Translations under genes and position numbers: made by a program
Part shown: one piece after another, positions 21,555-30,007 of the stretch
Layout: every line of letters starts with the position of its first letter
How positions within the stretch are numbered: the first letter of the stretch is position 1
Source of the DNA: Micromonospora vinacea
GTDB taxonomy: Bacteria; Actinomycetota; Actinomycetes; Mycobacteriales; Micromonosporaceae
Direction: 5' to 3'
Length of the DNA stretch: 64,000 nt
Assembly: GCF_015751785.1 (NCBI RefSeq)
Contig: NZ_JADOTY010000001.1
Location: forward strand, 1,116,001-1,180,000
The notes under the pieces: generated by a model
Databases searched by the model: none
Told to the model about the DNA's origin: nothing
Seen by the model: the letters and a program-made list of their open reading frames with translations, nothing else

Positions 21555-24500
21555 GTGTCCCGTTCTCGTCGTGCCCGCGTACCCATCACCGCAACCCTGA
21601 TCTCCCTGGCCATGGCCTCGACCACCCTGTTCGGCGCGCCCGCCCAGGCGGCCGCCCAGGTCCCCCCACGGGATGCGAAGGCCGCAGCCCCGGTCAGCCA
21701 GGTGGCGCCGAAGGCGCCAAAGGCCGCAGCCGATCCCTTCTCCGTCCTCGTCTTCTCCAAGACCGCCGGCTTCCGGCACGACTCCATCCCCACCGGCATC
21801 GCCGCCATCCAGCAGCTCGGCGTCGACAACGGATTCACAGTGGACAACTCCGAGGACGGCGCCGCATTCAACGACGCCAACCTGGCGAAGTACAAGGCGG
21901 TGATCTGGCTCTCCACCACCGGTGACGTGCTCAACGCCGACCAGCAGGCAGCGTTCGAGCGCTACGTGAAGGCCGGCGGCGGTTACGTCGGCATCCACGC
22001 CGCGTCGGACACCGAGTACAGCTGGGCCTGGTACGGCGACCTGGTCGGCGCGTACTTCGCCAACCACCCGCAGAACCAGCAGGCCACGGTCAAGGTGGAG
22101 GACCACGCCCACCCGTCCACGGCCGGACTGCCGGACCGCTGGTCCCGGTTCGACGAGTGGTACAACTACCAGACCAACCCCCGGCCGGACGTGCACGTGC
22201 TGGCCAGCCTGGACGAGAAGAGCTACACCGCCGGCGCCGGTGCGATGGGTGCGGACCACCCGATCGCCTGGTGCCAGGACTACGACGGTGGCCGCTCCTG
22301 GTACACGGGAGGCGGGCACACCCGGGAGTCGTACGCGGAGCCCGAGTTCCTCTCCCACCTGCTCGGCGGCATCCGCACCGCAGCCGGTGTCGAGAACGCC
22401 GACTGCGGCGCCTCGAAGACCTCGAACTTCGAGAAGGTCACGCTGGACAGCAACACCAGCAACCCGATGGAGTTGGACATCGCCCCCGACGGGCGGGTCT
22501 TCTACATCGAGCGCGACGGTCGCGTGCAGATCGTGAAGCCGGACACCGGCAACACCGTCACCGCCGTCGACCTGGACGTCTTCACCGGCAACGAGGACGG
22601 CCTCATCGGCATCCGGCTCGACCCGGACTTCGCCACCAACAAGTGGGTGTACCTGTACTACGCCCCGAACGACGGGGTCACCCGCAACCTGCTGTCCCGG
22701 TTCACGGTGACCGGTGACACCATCGACCCGGCAAGCGAGAAGCAGGTGCTGAGGGTCGACACCCAGCGCAACACCTGCTGCCACGCCGGCGGCAGCATGA
22801 CCTTCGACGGCGCAGGCAACCTCTACCTGGCCACCGGTGACAACACCAACCCGTTCGAGTCGAACTCGTACACGCCGATCGACGAGCGGGCGGGGCGCCA
22901 GGACTACGACGCGCAGCGCACCTCGGCCAACACGAACGACCTGCGCGGCAAGGTGATCCGGATCCACCCGGAGGACGACGGGACGTACACCGTTCCGGCC
23001 GGTAACCTCTTCGCGCCGGGCACCGAGAAGACCCGTCCCGAGATCTACGCGATGGGCTTCCGCAACCCGTTCCGGATCGGCACCGACCCGAAGACCAACA
23101 CGCTGTACGTCGCGGACTACGGGCCGGACGCCAACGCGGACAACCCGAACCGGGGCCCGCGCGGTCTGGTCGAGTGGAACATCGTCACCCCGGGCAACTA
23201 CGGCTGGCCGTACTGCACGGGCACGAACGAGGCGTACAACGACTACACGTTCCCGTCCGGGCCGAGCGGCGCGAAGTTCGACTGCGCCGCGCCGGTGAAC
23301 AACTCGCCCAACAACACGGGCCTGACCAACCTCCCGCCGGTGGTCCCTGCGACCGTCGACTACGGGTACGCCGGTGACGCGCGTTACCCGGAGATCGGCG
23401 GCGGCGGCGCCCCGATGGGCGGCCCGGTCTACCGGTACGACGCCGACCTCAACTCCAACCGCAAGTGGCCGGCGTACTACGACGGCAAGGCTCTGCTCGG
23501 TGAGTGGAACCAGAACAAGATGTACACCATGCAGGTGACCCCCGACGGCAAGTCGTTGGTGGACATCAACCAGCTGCTCACCGGCATGAGCATGGTCCGG
23601 CCGATGGACTTCGAGTTCGGCCCGGACGGCGCGCTGTACCTGATCGAGTGGGGCAGCGGCTTCGGCGGCAACAACGACAACTCCGGCGTCTACCGGATCG
23701 ACTACACCGCCGGTGACCGCGCGCCGATCGCGGCGGCGTCCGCGACCCCGACGTCGGGCGCCGCGCCGTTGACTGTCGAATTCTCCAGCGCCGGATCCCG
23801 GGACCCGGACGGTGGCACTCTCACCTACGCCTGGGCCTTCGGCGACGGGCAGACCTCCACCGAGGCGAACCCGACCCACACGTACGCCACGGCGGGCAAC
23901 TACACCGCCCAGCTCACCGTCACCAACCCCAAGGGCCGTACCGCGGTGGCCAACGTGCCGGTCACAGTGGGCAACACGTCCCCGACGGTGACCATCGAGT
24001 TCCCGCCGGACGGTGGGTTCTTCGAGTGGGGTGACCAGGTCCGCTACTCAATCAAGGTGACCGACCCGGAGGACGGGCAGATCGACTGCGCCAAGGTCAA
24101 CCTCCAGGTGCTGCTCGGCCACGACGAGCACGCCCACCCACTGGAGCAGCACACCGGCTGCAGCGGCACCGTGCAGACGTCGCTCGCCTCCGGGCACGGC
24201 GCCGAGGCGAACGTCTTCGCGGTCTTCGAGGCCACCTACACCGACGGTGGCGGGACCGGCGGGGCCAGCCCGCTCACCGGCCGCGCGATCGAGGTGCTCC
24301 AGCCCAAGCGCAAGCAGGCCGAGTTCTTCACCGCCACCGGGCGCGCACCGGTGAGCACCGGCGGCGGCGACGCCGGCGTGCAGCGGGAGGCCGGCGCCGA
24401 CACCGCCGGCGGCGGCCAGAGCGTCGCGTTCATCGAGGACGGCGACTGGTGGTCGCTCGCCCCGGCGGACCTGACCAACATCACCGAGATCCGGTTCCGG

Positions 24501-27386
24501 GCCGCCTCCGCCGCCGCTGGCGGTCGGATCGAGGTCCGCGCGGGTGCGGTGGACGGACCGGTGGTCGCCACGGCCGTCGTACCGTCGACCGGCGCGTGGC
24601 AGACGTACACGGACGTGAGCGCACCGGTCACCGGCGCGGCGAGCGGCTCGCTGTACTTCCTGGCCCGCGACCCGAACGGCGGAACGGGTTCGCTGTTCAA
24701 CGTCAACTGGATGGACTTCGTCGGCCGCGGTGTCACCGAGAACGGGCCGCCGACGGTCAGCGCCACGGCCACCCCGGCCACCGGCACCGCGCCGGTCACC
24801 GTCGCCTTCGACGGCACGGCCACCGACGCCGAGGGCGACACCCCGCTGACGTACGCCTGGGACTTCGGTGACGGAGGCTCGGCGACCACACTGGACGCCA
24901 GCCACACCTACACCAGCCCGGGTACCTTCACGGCCACCCTCACGGTGACCGACAGCAAGGGTGCCAAGTCGTACGCCACGGTGCCGGTGCGGGTCGACGC
25001 TCCGGACACGTCCTGCTTCGGGGCGCGTTCGGACGACTTCAACGGCAACAGCCTCGACAAGGACCGCTGGACCAGCGTGATCCGGGAGAACCAGCTCTAC
25101 TCGCTCAGTGGCGGCGCGCTGCGGCTGCCCACCGGCGTGGGTGACCTCTACGGCGCACGCAACGACGCCACCAACCTGGTGCTCCAGGCGGCCCCGACCG
25201 GCGCGTGGGAGATGACCACCAAGGTCACCCTGCCGGTGACGGCCAACTACCAGCAGGCTGGCCTTCTGGTGTACGGCGACGACGACAACTACGCCAAGCT
25301 GGACCTGCTGTACAACGGCAGCCGGGCGGTGGAGTTCATCCGGGAAACGGCGGCCACGCCTCGCAACGAGGCCGACGACAGGACCGCCGCACCGGCGGGT
25401 GACACCGTGTACCTGCGGATCACCAGCGACGGGACGAACCTGACCGCGGCCGTCTCGGCCGATGGGCAGACCTTCACCCCGGTCGGCCGTTCGGCAGCGC
25501 TCGCCGGCATCACCAACCCGCGGATCGGGGTCTTCGCGCTCAACGGAGGCACCGAGGCGCCGGTTGTCGACGCCGCGTTCGACTCGTTCCAGGTCACGCC
25601 GGACGCTCCGGCCGGCCCGGTCGACCCGTCGGACGAGTTCACCGGCAGCACGCTGGACAAGTGCCGGTGGGACGCCATCACGCGGGAGGACCCGAGCGGT
25701 TACCGGGTCACCGATGGCGCGCTGCGGATCGACGTGCCCAACGGTGACATCTACGGCACCGACAACACCGGGCCGAAGAACTTCATCCTCCAGACCGCGC
25801 CGTCTGGCGACTGGACCCTGGAGACGAAGGTCGACGGCAGTCTGCTGAACGAGCAGTACCAGCAGGCCGGTCTGCTCGTGCAGGCCGACGACGACAACTA
25901 CCTGAAGTTCGACTTCATCGCGGACAACCAGGCCGGCCAGGCGGTGACGCGGCGGATCGAGTTCCGCAGCGAGATCGCCGGGGTGGTCCAGAACCCGCAA
26001 CCCGAGGCGGGCAACCTGACCTCGGCGGTGTGGCACCTGCGGCTGGCCCGCACGGGCGACACGTTCACCGCGTCGTACTCGGCCGACGGGACGACCTGGA
26101 CCGCGTTGACGGCGCTGACCAACAGCGCGGTCGGGGCCACCCCGAAGGTGGGGCTGTTCACCCTCGGCGCCAACCAGACGGCGTCGAAGACCGCCTCGTT
26201 CGACTACTTCCGGCTCAGCACGGAGGTGGCCGACGAGACCGCGCCGGTGACCACGGCGGCGGTTTCCGGCACCCCGACCGACGGGTGGCACACCGGACCG
26301 GTGACGATCACGCTCACCGGCGCCGACGAGGCCGGCGGTAGCGGGCTCGCCAGCACCGAGTACCAGTTGGACGGGGCCACCACCTGGACGGCGTACACCG
26401 CTCCGGTGGCGGTCAGCGGGGACGGCGAGCACGAGCTTCGGTTCCGCTCGACGGACAAGGCCGGCAACGTGGAGGCGACCAAGACCGTCTCGGTCAAGAT
26501 CGACGCCACCGCGCCGGTGACCTCGGCGACGTTCGCTCCGGCGAACGACGCCGGTTGGCACAACGGGACCATCCCGGTCGTGCTGGCCGCGACCGACGCT
26601 GGTTCCGGCGTCAAGACTGTGGAGTGGTCGCTGGACGGTGGCGCGTGGACGCCGTACTCGACGCCGGTCGAGGTGACCGGCGACGGGCAGCACGAGCTGC
26701 TGTTCCGCTCGACGGACAAGGCGGGCAACGTCGAGACGCTGAAGTCGGCGGTGCTGCGCATCGACGGCACCAAGCCGACGCTGCTGGTGTCCGGTCTCGC
26801 CGACGGACAGCTCTACGGCGACAGCCAGGACGTTCGGGTGTCCTGGCAGGCCGTCGACCCGACCTCGGGCATCGCGAGCGTGGTCGGCCAGCTCGACGGT
26901 CAGGCGTACACCAGCGGCACGCTGCAGGCCATGTACGACCTGTCGCTCGGTCTGCACGAGCTGACCGTGACCGCGACCGACAAGGCGGGCAACAAGACCA
27001 CCTCGACGGTCCGGTTCTTCGTCACCACCTCGTTCCGGGACATGCAGAGTCTGCTGGACCGGTTCAAGGCGACGGGGCGGCTCTCCACCAAGGCGCACAA
27101 GCAGCTGTCGAACAAGCTCGACGCTGTTCGCGCGTCGGAGGCGGCCGGCGACGACAAGGCGGCCGTCCGGCAGCTGACCGCGTTCCGGACGCTCGCCTCC
27201 GACGCCACCCTGGTGCCCGAGGCGGAGGTTCGGGACGTCCTGATCCGGGACGCCGACGCCATGATCGTTCGGCTCGGCGGCGCGGCCAGCAAGGCCGGGG
27301 TCAAGGCGAACGACGGTGACCCGGTCAAGGGCACCGGGCGACTCGGTGGCGATGCCACCCGGCTGGCACCCGGTCGCCAGCTCTGA
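21555..27386 (+). CDS. Giant secreted ThuA / sugar (sorbosone-type) dehydrogenase / PKD multidomain protein
   Basis: The GTG start is preceded by GGAGG. The 1943-aa product has a signal peptide (about 1-34). Domains in order: ThuA, about 50-275 (VLVFSKTAGFRHDSIPTG); a six-bladed GSDH/sorbosone dehydrogenase, 290-713 (GRVFYIERDGRVQIV; NTCCHAGGSMTFDGAGNLYLATGDN); PKD, about 717-810; a CBM6-like beta-sandwich, 923-1058; PKD, 1063-1148; two related concanavalin-like (DUF1349-type) modules, 1152-1350 and 1356-1560; two OmpL47-type repeats, 1560-1737 (each with STDKAGNVE); an Ig-like module; and a C-terminal FIMAH-like helical domain. It probably oxidises or binds polysaccharide-derived sugars outside the cell. 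The substrate is unknown. Confidence 0.93.
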   Translation: MSRSRRARVPITATLISLAMASTTLFGAPAQAAAQVPPRDAKAAAPVSQVAPKAPKAAADPFSVLVFSKTAGFRHDSIPTGIAAIQQLGVDNGFTVDNSEDGAAFNDANLAKYKAVIWLSTTGDVLNADQQAAFERYVKAGGGYVGIHAASDTEYSWAWYGDLVGAYFANHPQNQQATVKVEDHAHPSTAGLPDRWSRFDEWYNYQTNPRPDVHVLASLDEKSYTAGAGAMGADHPIAWCQDYDGGRSWYTGGGHTRESYAEPEFLSHLLGGIRTAAGVENADCGASKTSNFEKVTLDSNTSNPMELDIAPDGRVFYIERDGRVQIVKPDTGNTVTAVDLDVFTGNEDGLIGIRLDPDFATNKWVYLYYAPNDGVTRNLLSRFTVTGDTIDPASEKQVLRVDTQRNTCCHAGGSMTFDGAGNLYLATGDNTNPFESNSYTPIDERAGRQDYDAQRTSANTNDLRGKVIRIHPEDDGTYTVPAGNLFAPGTEKTRPEIYAMGFRNPFRIGTDPKTNTLYVADYGPDANADNPNRGPRGLVEWNIVTPGNYGWPYCTGTNEAYNDYTFPSGPSGAKFDCAAPVNNSPNNTGLTNLPPVVPATVDYGYAGDARYPEIGGGGAPMGGPVYRYDADLNSNRKWPAYYDGKALLGEWNQNKMYTMQVTPDGKSLVDINQLLTGMSMVRPMDFEFGPDGALYLIEWGSGFGGNNDNSGVYRIDYTAGDRAPIAAASATPTSGAAPLTVEFSSAGSRDPDGGTLTYAWAFGDGQTSTEANPTHTYATAGNYTAQLTVTNPKGRTAVANVPVTVGNTSPTVTIEFPPDGGFFEWGDQVRYSIKVTDPEDGQIDCAKVNLQVLLGHDEHAHPLEQHTGCSGTVQTSLASGHGAEANVFAVFEATYTDGGGTGGASPLTGRAIEVLQPKRKQAEFFTATGRAPVSTGGGDAGVQREAGADTAGGGQSVAFIEDGDWWSLAPADLTNITEIRFRAASAAAGGRIEVRAGAVDGPVVATAVVPSTGAWQTYTDVSAPVTGAASGSLYFLARDPNGGTGSLFNVNWMDFVGRGVTENGPPTVSATATPATGTAPVTVAFDGTATDAEGDTPLTYAWDFGDGGSATTLDASHTYTSPGTFTATLTVTDSKGAKSYATVPVRVDAPDTSCFGARSDDFNGNSLDKDRWTSVIRENQLYSLSGGALRLPTGVGDLYGARNDATNLVLQAAPTGAWEMTTKVTLPVTANYQQAGLLVYGDDDNYAKLDLLYNGSRAVEFIRETAATPRNEADDRTAAPAGDTVYLRITSDGTNLTAAVSADGQTFTPVGRSAALAGITNPRIGVFALNGGTEAPVVDAAFDSFQVTPDAPAGPVDPSDEFTGSTLDKCRWDAITREDPSGYRVTDGALRIDVPNGDIYGTDNTGPKNFILQTAPSGDWTLETKVDGSLLNEQYQQAGLLVQADDDNYLKFDFIADNQAGQAVTRRIEFRSEIAGVVQNPQPEAGNLTSAVWHLRLARTGDTFTASYSADGTTWTALTALTNSAVGATPKVGLFTLGANQTASKTASFDYFRLSTEVADETAPVTTAAVSGTPTDGWHTGPVTITLTGADEAGGSGLASTEYQLDGATTWTAYTAPVAVSGDGEHELRFRSTDKAGNVEATKTVSVKIDATAPVTSATFAPANDAGWHNGTIPVVLAATDAGSGVKTVEWSLDGGAWTPYSTPVEVTGDGQHELLFRSTDKAGNVETLKSAVLRIDGTKPTLLVSGLADGQLYGDSQDVRVSWQAVDPTSGIASVVGQLDGQAYTSGTLQAMYDLSLGLHELTVTATDKAGNKTTSTVRFFVTTSFRDMQSLLDRFKATGRLSTKAHKQLSNKLDAVRASEAAGDDKAAVRQLTAFRTLASDATLVPEAEVRDVLIRDADAMIVRLGGAASKAGVKANDGDPVKGTGRLGGDATRLAPGRQL

Positions 27387-27393
27387 TCCGACG

Positions 27394-27431
27394 AGGCCCC
27401 TCCCCGGCGCTACGGCGTCGGGGAGGGGCCT
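27394..27431 (+). terminator. GC-rich hairpin between the giant protein gene and its neighbour
   Basis: A perfect 13-bp stem (AGGCCCCTCCCCG at 27394-27406 with its complement at 27419-27431) lies just after the stop codon. The next gene begins 20 bp later with its own ribosome site, so this may be only a partial terminator. Confidence 0.65.
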
Positions 27432-27451
27432 CCCTCATCGGTAGGGAGGAG

Positions 27452-28015
27452 ATGTCCGTGACGGGTATCCGCAAGGTTTTGGCCGCCGTGTTCGTCGGAC
27501 TGGCCCTGACCCTGTCCGCCGCCGCCCCGGCGGCGGCTCAGGCCGCTCAGGCCGCTCAGGCCGCCCCGGCGGCGAAGGCCGACAAGCTCAAACTCACGGT
27601 GGCCGGTGACGGGGCTCAGGGCGTCACCATCCAGGCCACCCACGCCGATGGCCGCCGGCTGGAGCAGGTGGTGCGGTTGGTCCTCACCGCCACGGGCCCG
27701 GACGGGCAGCGGGTCGGGCCGATGCAGCTCGAACCGCAGCCCGAGGGGCAGGGTTTCTACAGCAGCGGCCCAGTGCTCTCCACCGGCACGTGGAAGGTGT
27801 CGGTGAACTCCCCCGCTCCACTTGAGAGCAAGGCCACCGCCACGGTGCAGGCGAAGGCGGCGCAGTCACCGCCGGCGCCCGCGCCGGTCGCGGTGACCAA
27901 GCCGGTGGACGACGGGTCGGGCACCGGTTGGTGGCCGTTCGCGGCGGCCGGTCTCGTGCTCGTCGCCGCCGCGATGGGGGTGGCCATGCTCTTCGGCCGC
28001 CGCCGCACCGACTGA
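27452..28015 (+). CDS. Small secreted protein with C-terminal membrane anchor
   Basis: This 187-aa protein has a signal peptide (VLAAVFVGLALTLSAAAPAAA) and an Ala/Gln-rich junction containing AAQ repeats. A beta-rich extracellular part follows (KLTVAGDGAQGVTIQATHADG), then a Pro-rich linker. The C-terminal helix (WWPFAAAGLVLVAAAMGVAMLF) ends in RRRTD, typical of a cell-surface anchor. It has a strong GGGAGGAG site and follows the giant protein gene by 65 bp, so the two may be expressed together. I do not recognise a named family. Confidence 0.8.
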   Translation: MSVTGIRKVLAAVFVGLALTLSAAAPAAAQAAQAAQAAPAAKADKLKLTVAGDGAQGVTIQATHADGRRLEQVVRLVLTATGPDGQRVGPMQLEPQPEGQGFYSSGPVLSTGTWKVSVNSPAPLESKATATVQAKAAQSPPAPAPVAVTKPVDDGSGTGWWPFAAAGLVLVAAAMGVAMLFGRRRTD

Positions 28016-28083
28016 CCAACAGCATTCAACGACCGGGCCGGGCCGCGACGAGCGGCCCGGCCCGGTGTCGTTCGATCGGCTGG

Positions 28084-28160
28084 TGATCGACTCGGCATCC
28101 TTGAAGTCGGGGCTTCCCGGACCGCAGGTCACCCCGACTTCAAGGAACGCGAGTGGATCA
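28084..28160. repeat. 77-bp palindromic element, copy 2
   Basis: Arms of 29 nt (28084-28112 and 28132-28160) pair with four mismatches, including a 15-bp perfect inner block TCCTTGAAGTCGGGG. Length and outer TGATCGACTCGG match the element at 15067-15143. It lies between convergent genes. Confidence 0.75.
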
Positions 28161-28206
28161 TGCGTGGCGCACGAAGCAGCGCACGCCCGCGCAAGCCTCG
28201 CCGCGC

Positions 28207-29160
28207 TCAGAGGACAGCGCGCAGTGCCGCCAGGTCCTCGTCGCTGGGCTCCCAGGTGCCGGCGGCCGCGTTGGCGCGTACCTGCTCGGGGGTGGTGGCA
28301 CCGGCGATCACCGAGGTCACCGCCGGCTGGGCGGCCAGACCACCGATGGCCACCTGGAGCATCGTCAGACCCCGCTCGCCCGCGTACGCCTGGATTGCCT
28401 CGATGGTGTCCCAGTCGGCCGCGGCGAGCCGCTCCGCGTACCGGCCACCGCCGGAGAGTCGGCTGCCGGCGGGCGGCTGAGCCTCGCGCTTGTACTTGCC
28501 GGTGAGCAGACCGTTGGCGAGCGGGAAGAACGGCAGCATGCCGAGGCCGAACCGCTCGCACGCCGGGATCACCTCGGCCTCCACCGAGCGCTCCAGCAGG
28601 CTGTAGTGGTTCTGGGCGCTGATGAAGCGGGACCGACCGTTGGACGAGGCGACCCAGTCCGCGTCGGCGATCTGCCAGCCGGCGAAGTTCGAGTTGCCCA
28701 GGTAGCGGACCTTTCCGTCCCGGACCAGGTCGTCCAGGGCAGCGAGGGTCTCGTCGATCGGGGTGCCCGGGTCGGGCTCGTGCATCTGGTACAGGTCGAT
28801 GTGGTCGGTGCCGAGCCGGCGCAGCGACGCCTCCACAGCGCGGGCGATGTAGCGCCGCGCACCCCGGGCGCCGTAGTCCGGCCCGTTAAGGCCGTTCATG
28901 TCCATGCCGAACTTGGTGGCCACCACCACGTCGTCCCGGCGTCCCTTGAGCGCCTGCCCGAGCAGCTCCTCGGAACCGCCCTGCGGCTCGCCGTAGATGT
29001 CGGCGGTGTCGAAGAGGTTGATGCCGGCGTCCAGGGCGGCGTCCACCACCGCCCGGGTGCCGTCGAGGTCGAGCTTGCGGCCGAAGTTGTTGCAGCCGAT
29101 GCCGACCACTGACACCACGAGCCCGGAGTCGCCCAGCCGGCGATAGGTCATCTCAGTCAC
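28207..29160 (-). CDS. Aldo/keto reductase
   Basis: This 317-aa NADPH-dependent AKR barrel has the catalytic tetrad segments LFDTADIYGEPQGGSEELLG (Asp, Tyr), VVVATKFGM (Lys) and LYQMHEPD (His). NADP binding is served by the C-terminal SVIAGATTPEQVRANA. It resembles the YghZ/GSP69 group acting on aldehydes. The GTG at 29160 has a GGTGG site, and the ATG three codons later (29151) is an alternative. It follows the nucleotidyltransferase gene by 46 bp; no functional link is obvious. Confidence 0.92.
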   Translation of the reverse strand: MTEMTYRRLGDSGLVVSVVGIGCNNFGRKLDLDGTRAVVDAALDAGINLFDTADIYGEPQGGSEELLGQALKGRRDDVVVATKFGMDMNGLNGPDYGARGARRYIARAVEASLRRLGTDHIDLYQMHEPDPGTPIDETLAALDDLVRDGKVRYLGNSNFAGWQIADADWVASSNGRSRFISAQNHYSLLERSVEAEVIPACERFGLGMLPFFPLANGLLTGKYKREAQPPAGSRLSGGGRYAERLAAADWDTIEAIQAYAGERGLTMLQVAIGGLAAQPAVTSVIAGATTPEQVRANAAAGTWEPSDEDLAALRAVL

Positions 29161-29206
29161 GAGATCCACCCTATGCCGGCTCGGTGCGGACCACCTCGGG
29201 GGCGGC

Positions 29207-30007
29207 TCAGCCGACCACCTCGGTGACCAGCTCACGGGCGGCTCCGATGGTCGCGGCCAGCTCGGCGGGGCTACGTCCGACGGCGCCGAGCAACGCCTGC
29301 GCCCGCTGGGTGAAGTTCGGCGGAGCACCGGGCAGTCGCCCCGCGGCGGCGATCATCCCCTTCTCGTTGACCAACCACCGGCCGGCTCGGGCGTGCAGCA
29401 CCTGGGCGAGGACGCCGACCACCCGGAACAGGCAGCCGGCGACGTACCCGCTGTCCCCGCCGACGGCGGCCTTGGCCGCTCCGGTCAGCAGAAACCCGGC
29501 CTCCCAGCCGCCAGCCACCAGTGCGTCGGCCAGCGCGGGCGGATACTCCCGAGTCCGGTCCCGCAGGCGGGTCAGCTGGCCGGTCGGGTCCGCCAGCACC
29601 TGGCACAACGCCACCTCGCCGGCATAGGCGGACGAGTAGAACCCGAGCGGGTGCCCGGCCTGCACCCCGACCTCGTACCGGCCGGCCCGACAGTCCGCCC
29701 AGACGCTGTGCACCCGGTCGAGGTCCCGGTAGATCCAGTCCACGGCGACCCCGCCGATCCGCAGCCAGCCACCCCCGTCGACCCAGGGGCCCCAACCACC
29801 GGGGGCGGTGAGCGCGACGTCGGTGTCGTCGGCGACCGTCGCGGCGACCGCACGCAGCGCCGGCACGTCCAGCTCACCCCGGTAGTAGAGGCCCAGGTCC
29901 CAGTCGGAGTCCGGGCGTTGCTCGCCGCGTGCCCGACTACCGCCGAGCGCCACGGCGACCACCCCCTCGACGCCGCAGAGCCGGTCGGGCAGGTCGGCGG
30001 GGATCAC
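29207..30007 (-). CDS. Nucleotidyltransferase-domain protein
   Basis: This 266-aa protein carries the Pol-beta-type nucleotidyltransferase motif GGSRARGEQRPDSDWDLGLYY (in part) with the GS and DxD residues intact. A helical C-terminal half contains LFRVVGVLAQVLHARAG. This layout resembles aminoglycoside-adenylyltransferase-like and MNT-type enzymes, but no HEPN partner gene is adjacent. Its GTG start overlaps the stop of the ABC-F gene (GTGA), so the two are co-translated. The substrate (antibiotic, protein or nucleic acid) cannot be told from sequence. Confidence 0.82.
   Translation of the reverse strand: MIPADLPDRLCGVEGVVAVALGGSRARGEQRPDSDWDLGLYYRGELDVPALRAVAATVADDTDVALTAPGGWGPWVDGGGWLRIGGVAVDWIYRDLDRVHSVWADCRAGRYEVGVQAGHPLGFYSSAYAGEVALCQVLADPTGQLTRLRDRTREYPPALADALVAGGWEAGFLLTGAAKAAVGGDSGYVAGCLFRVVGVLAQVLHARAGRWLVNEKGMIAAAGRLPGAPPNFTQRAQALLGAVGRSPAELAATIGAARELVTEVVG

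Noticed and set aside
24048..27098. 1016-aa minus-strand open frame opposite the giant ThuA/GSDH gene
   Set aside because: Arg/Val/Gly-rich shadow frame; the plus strand carries continuous recognisable domains over the same interval.
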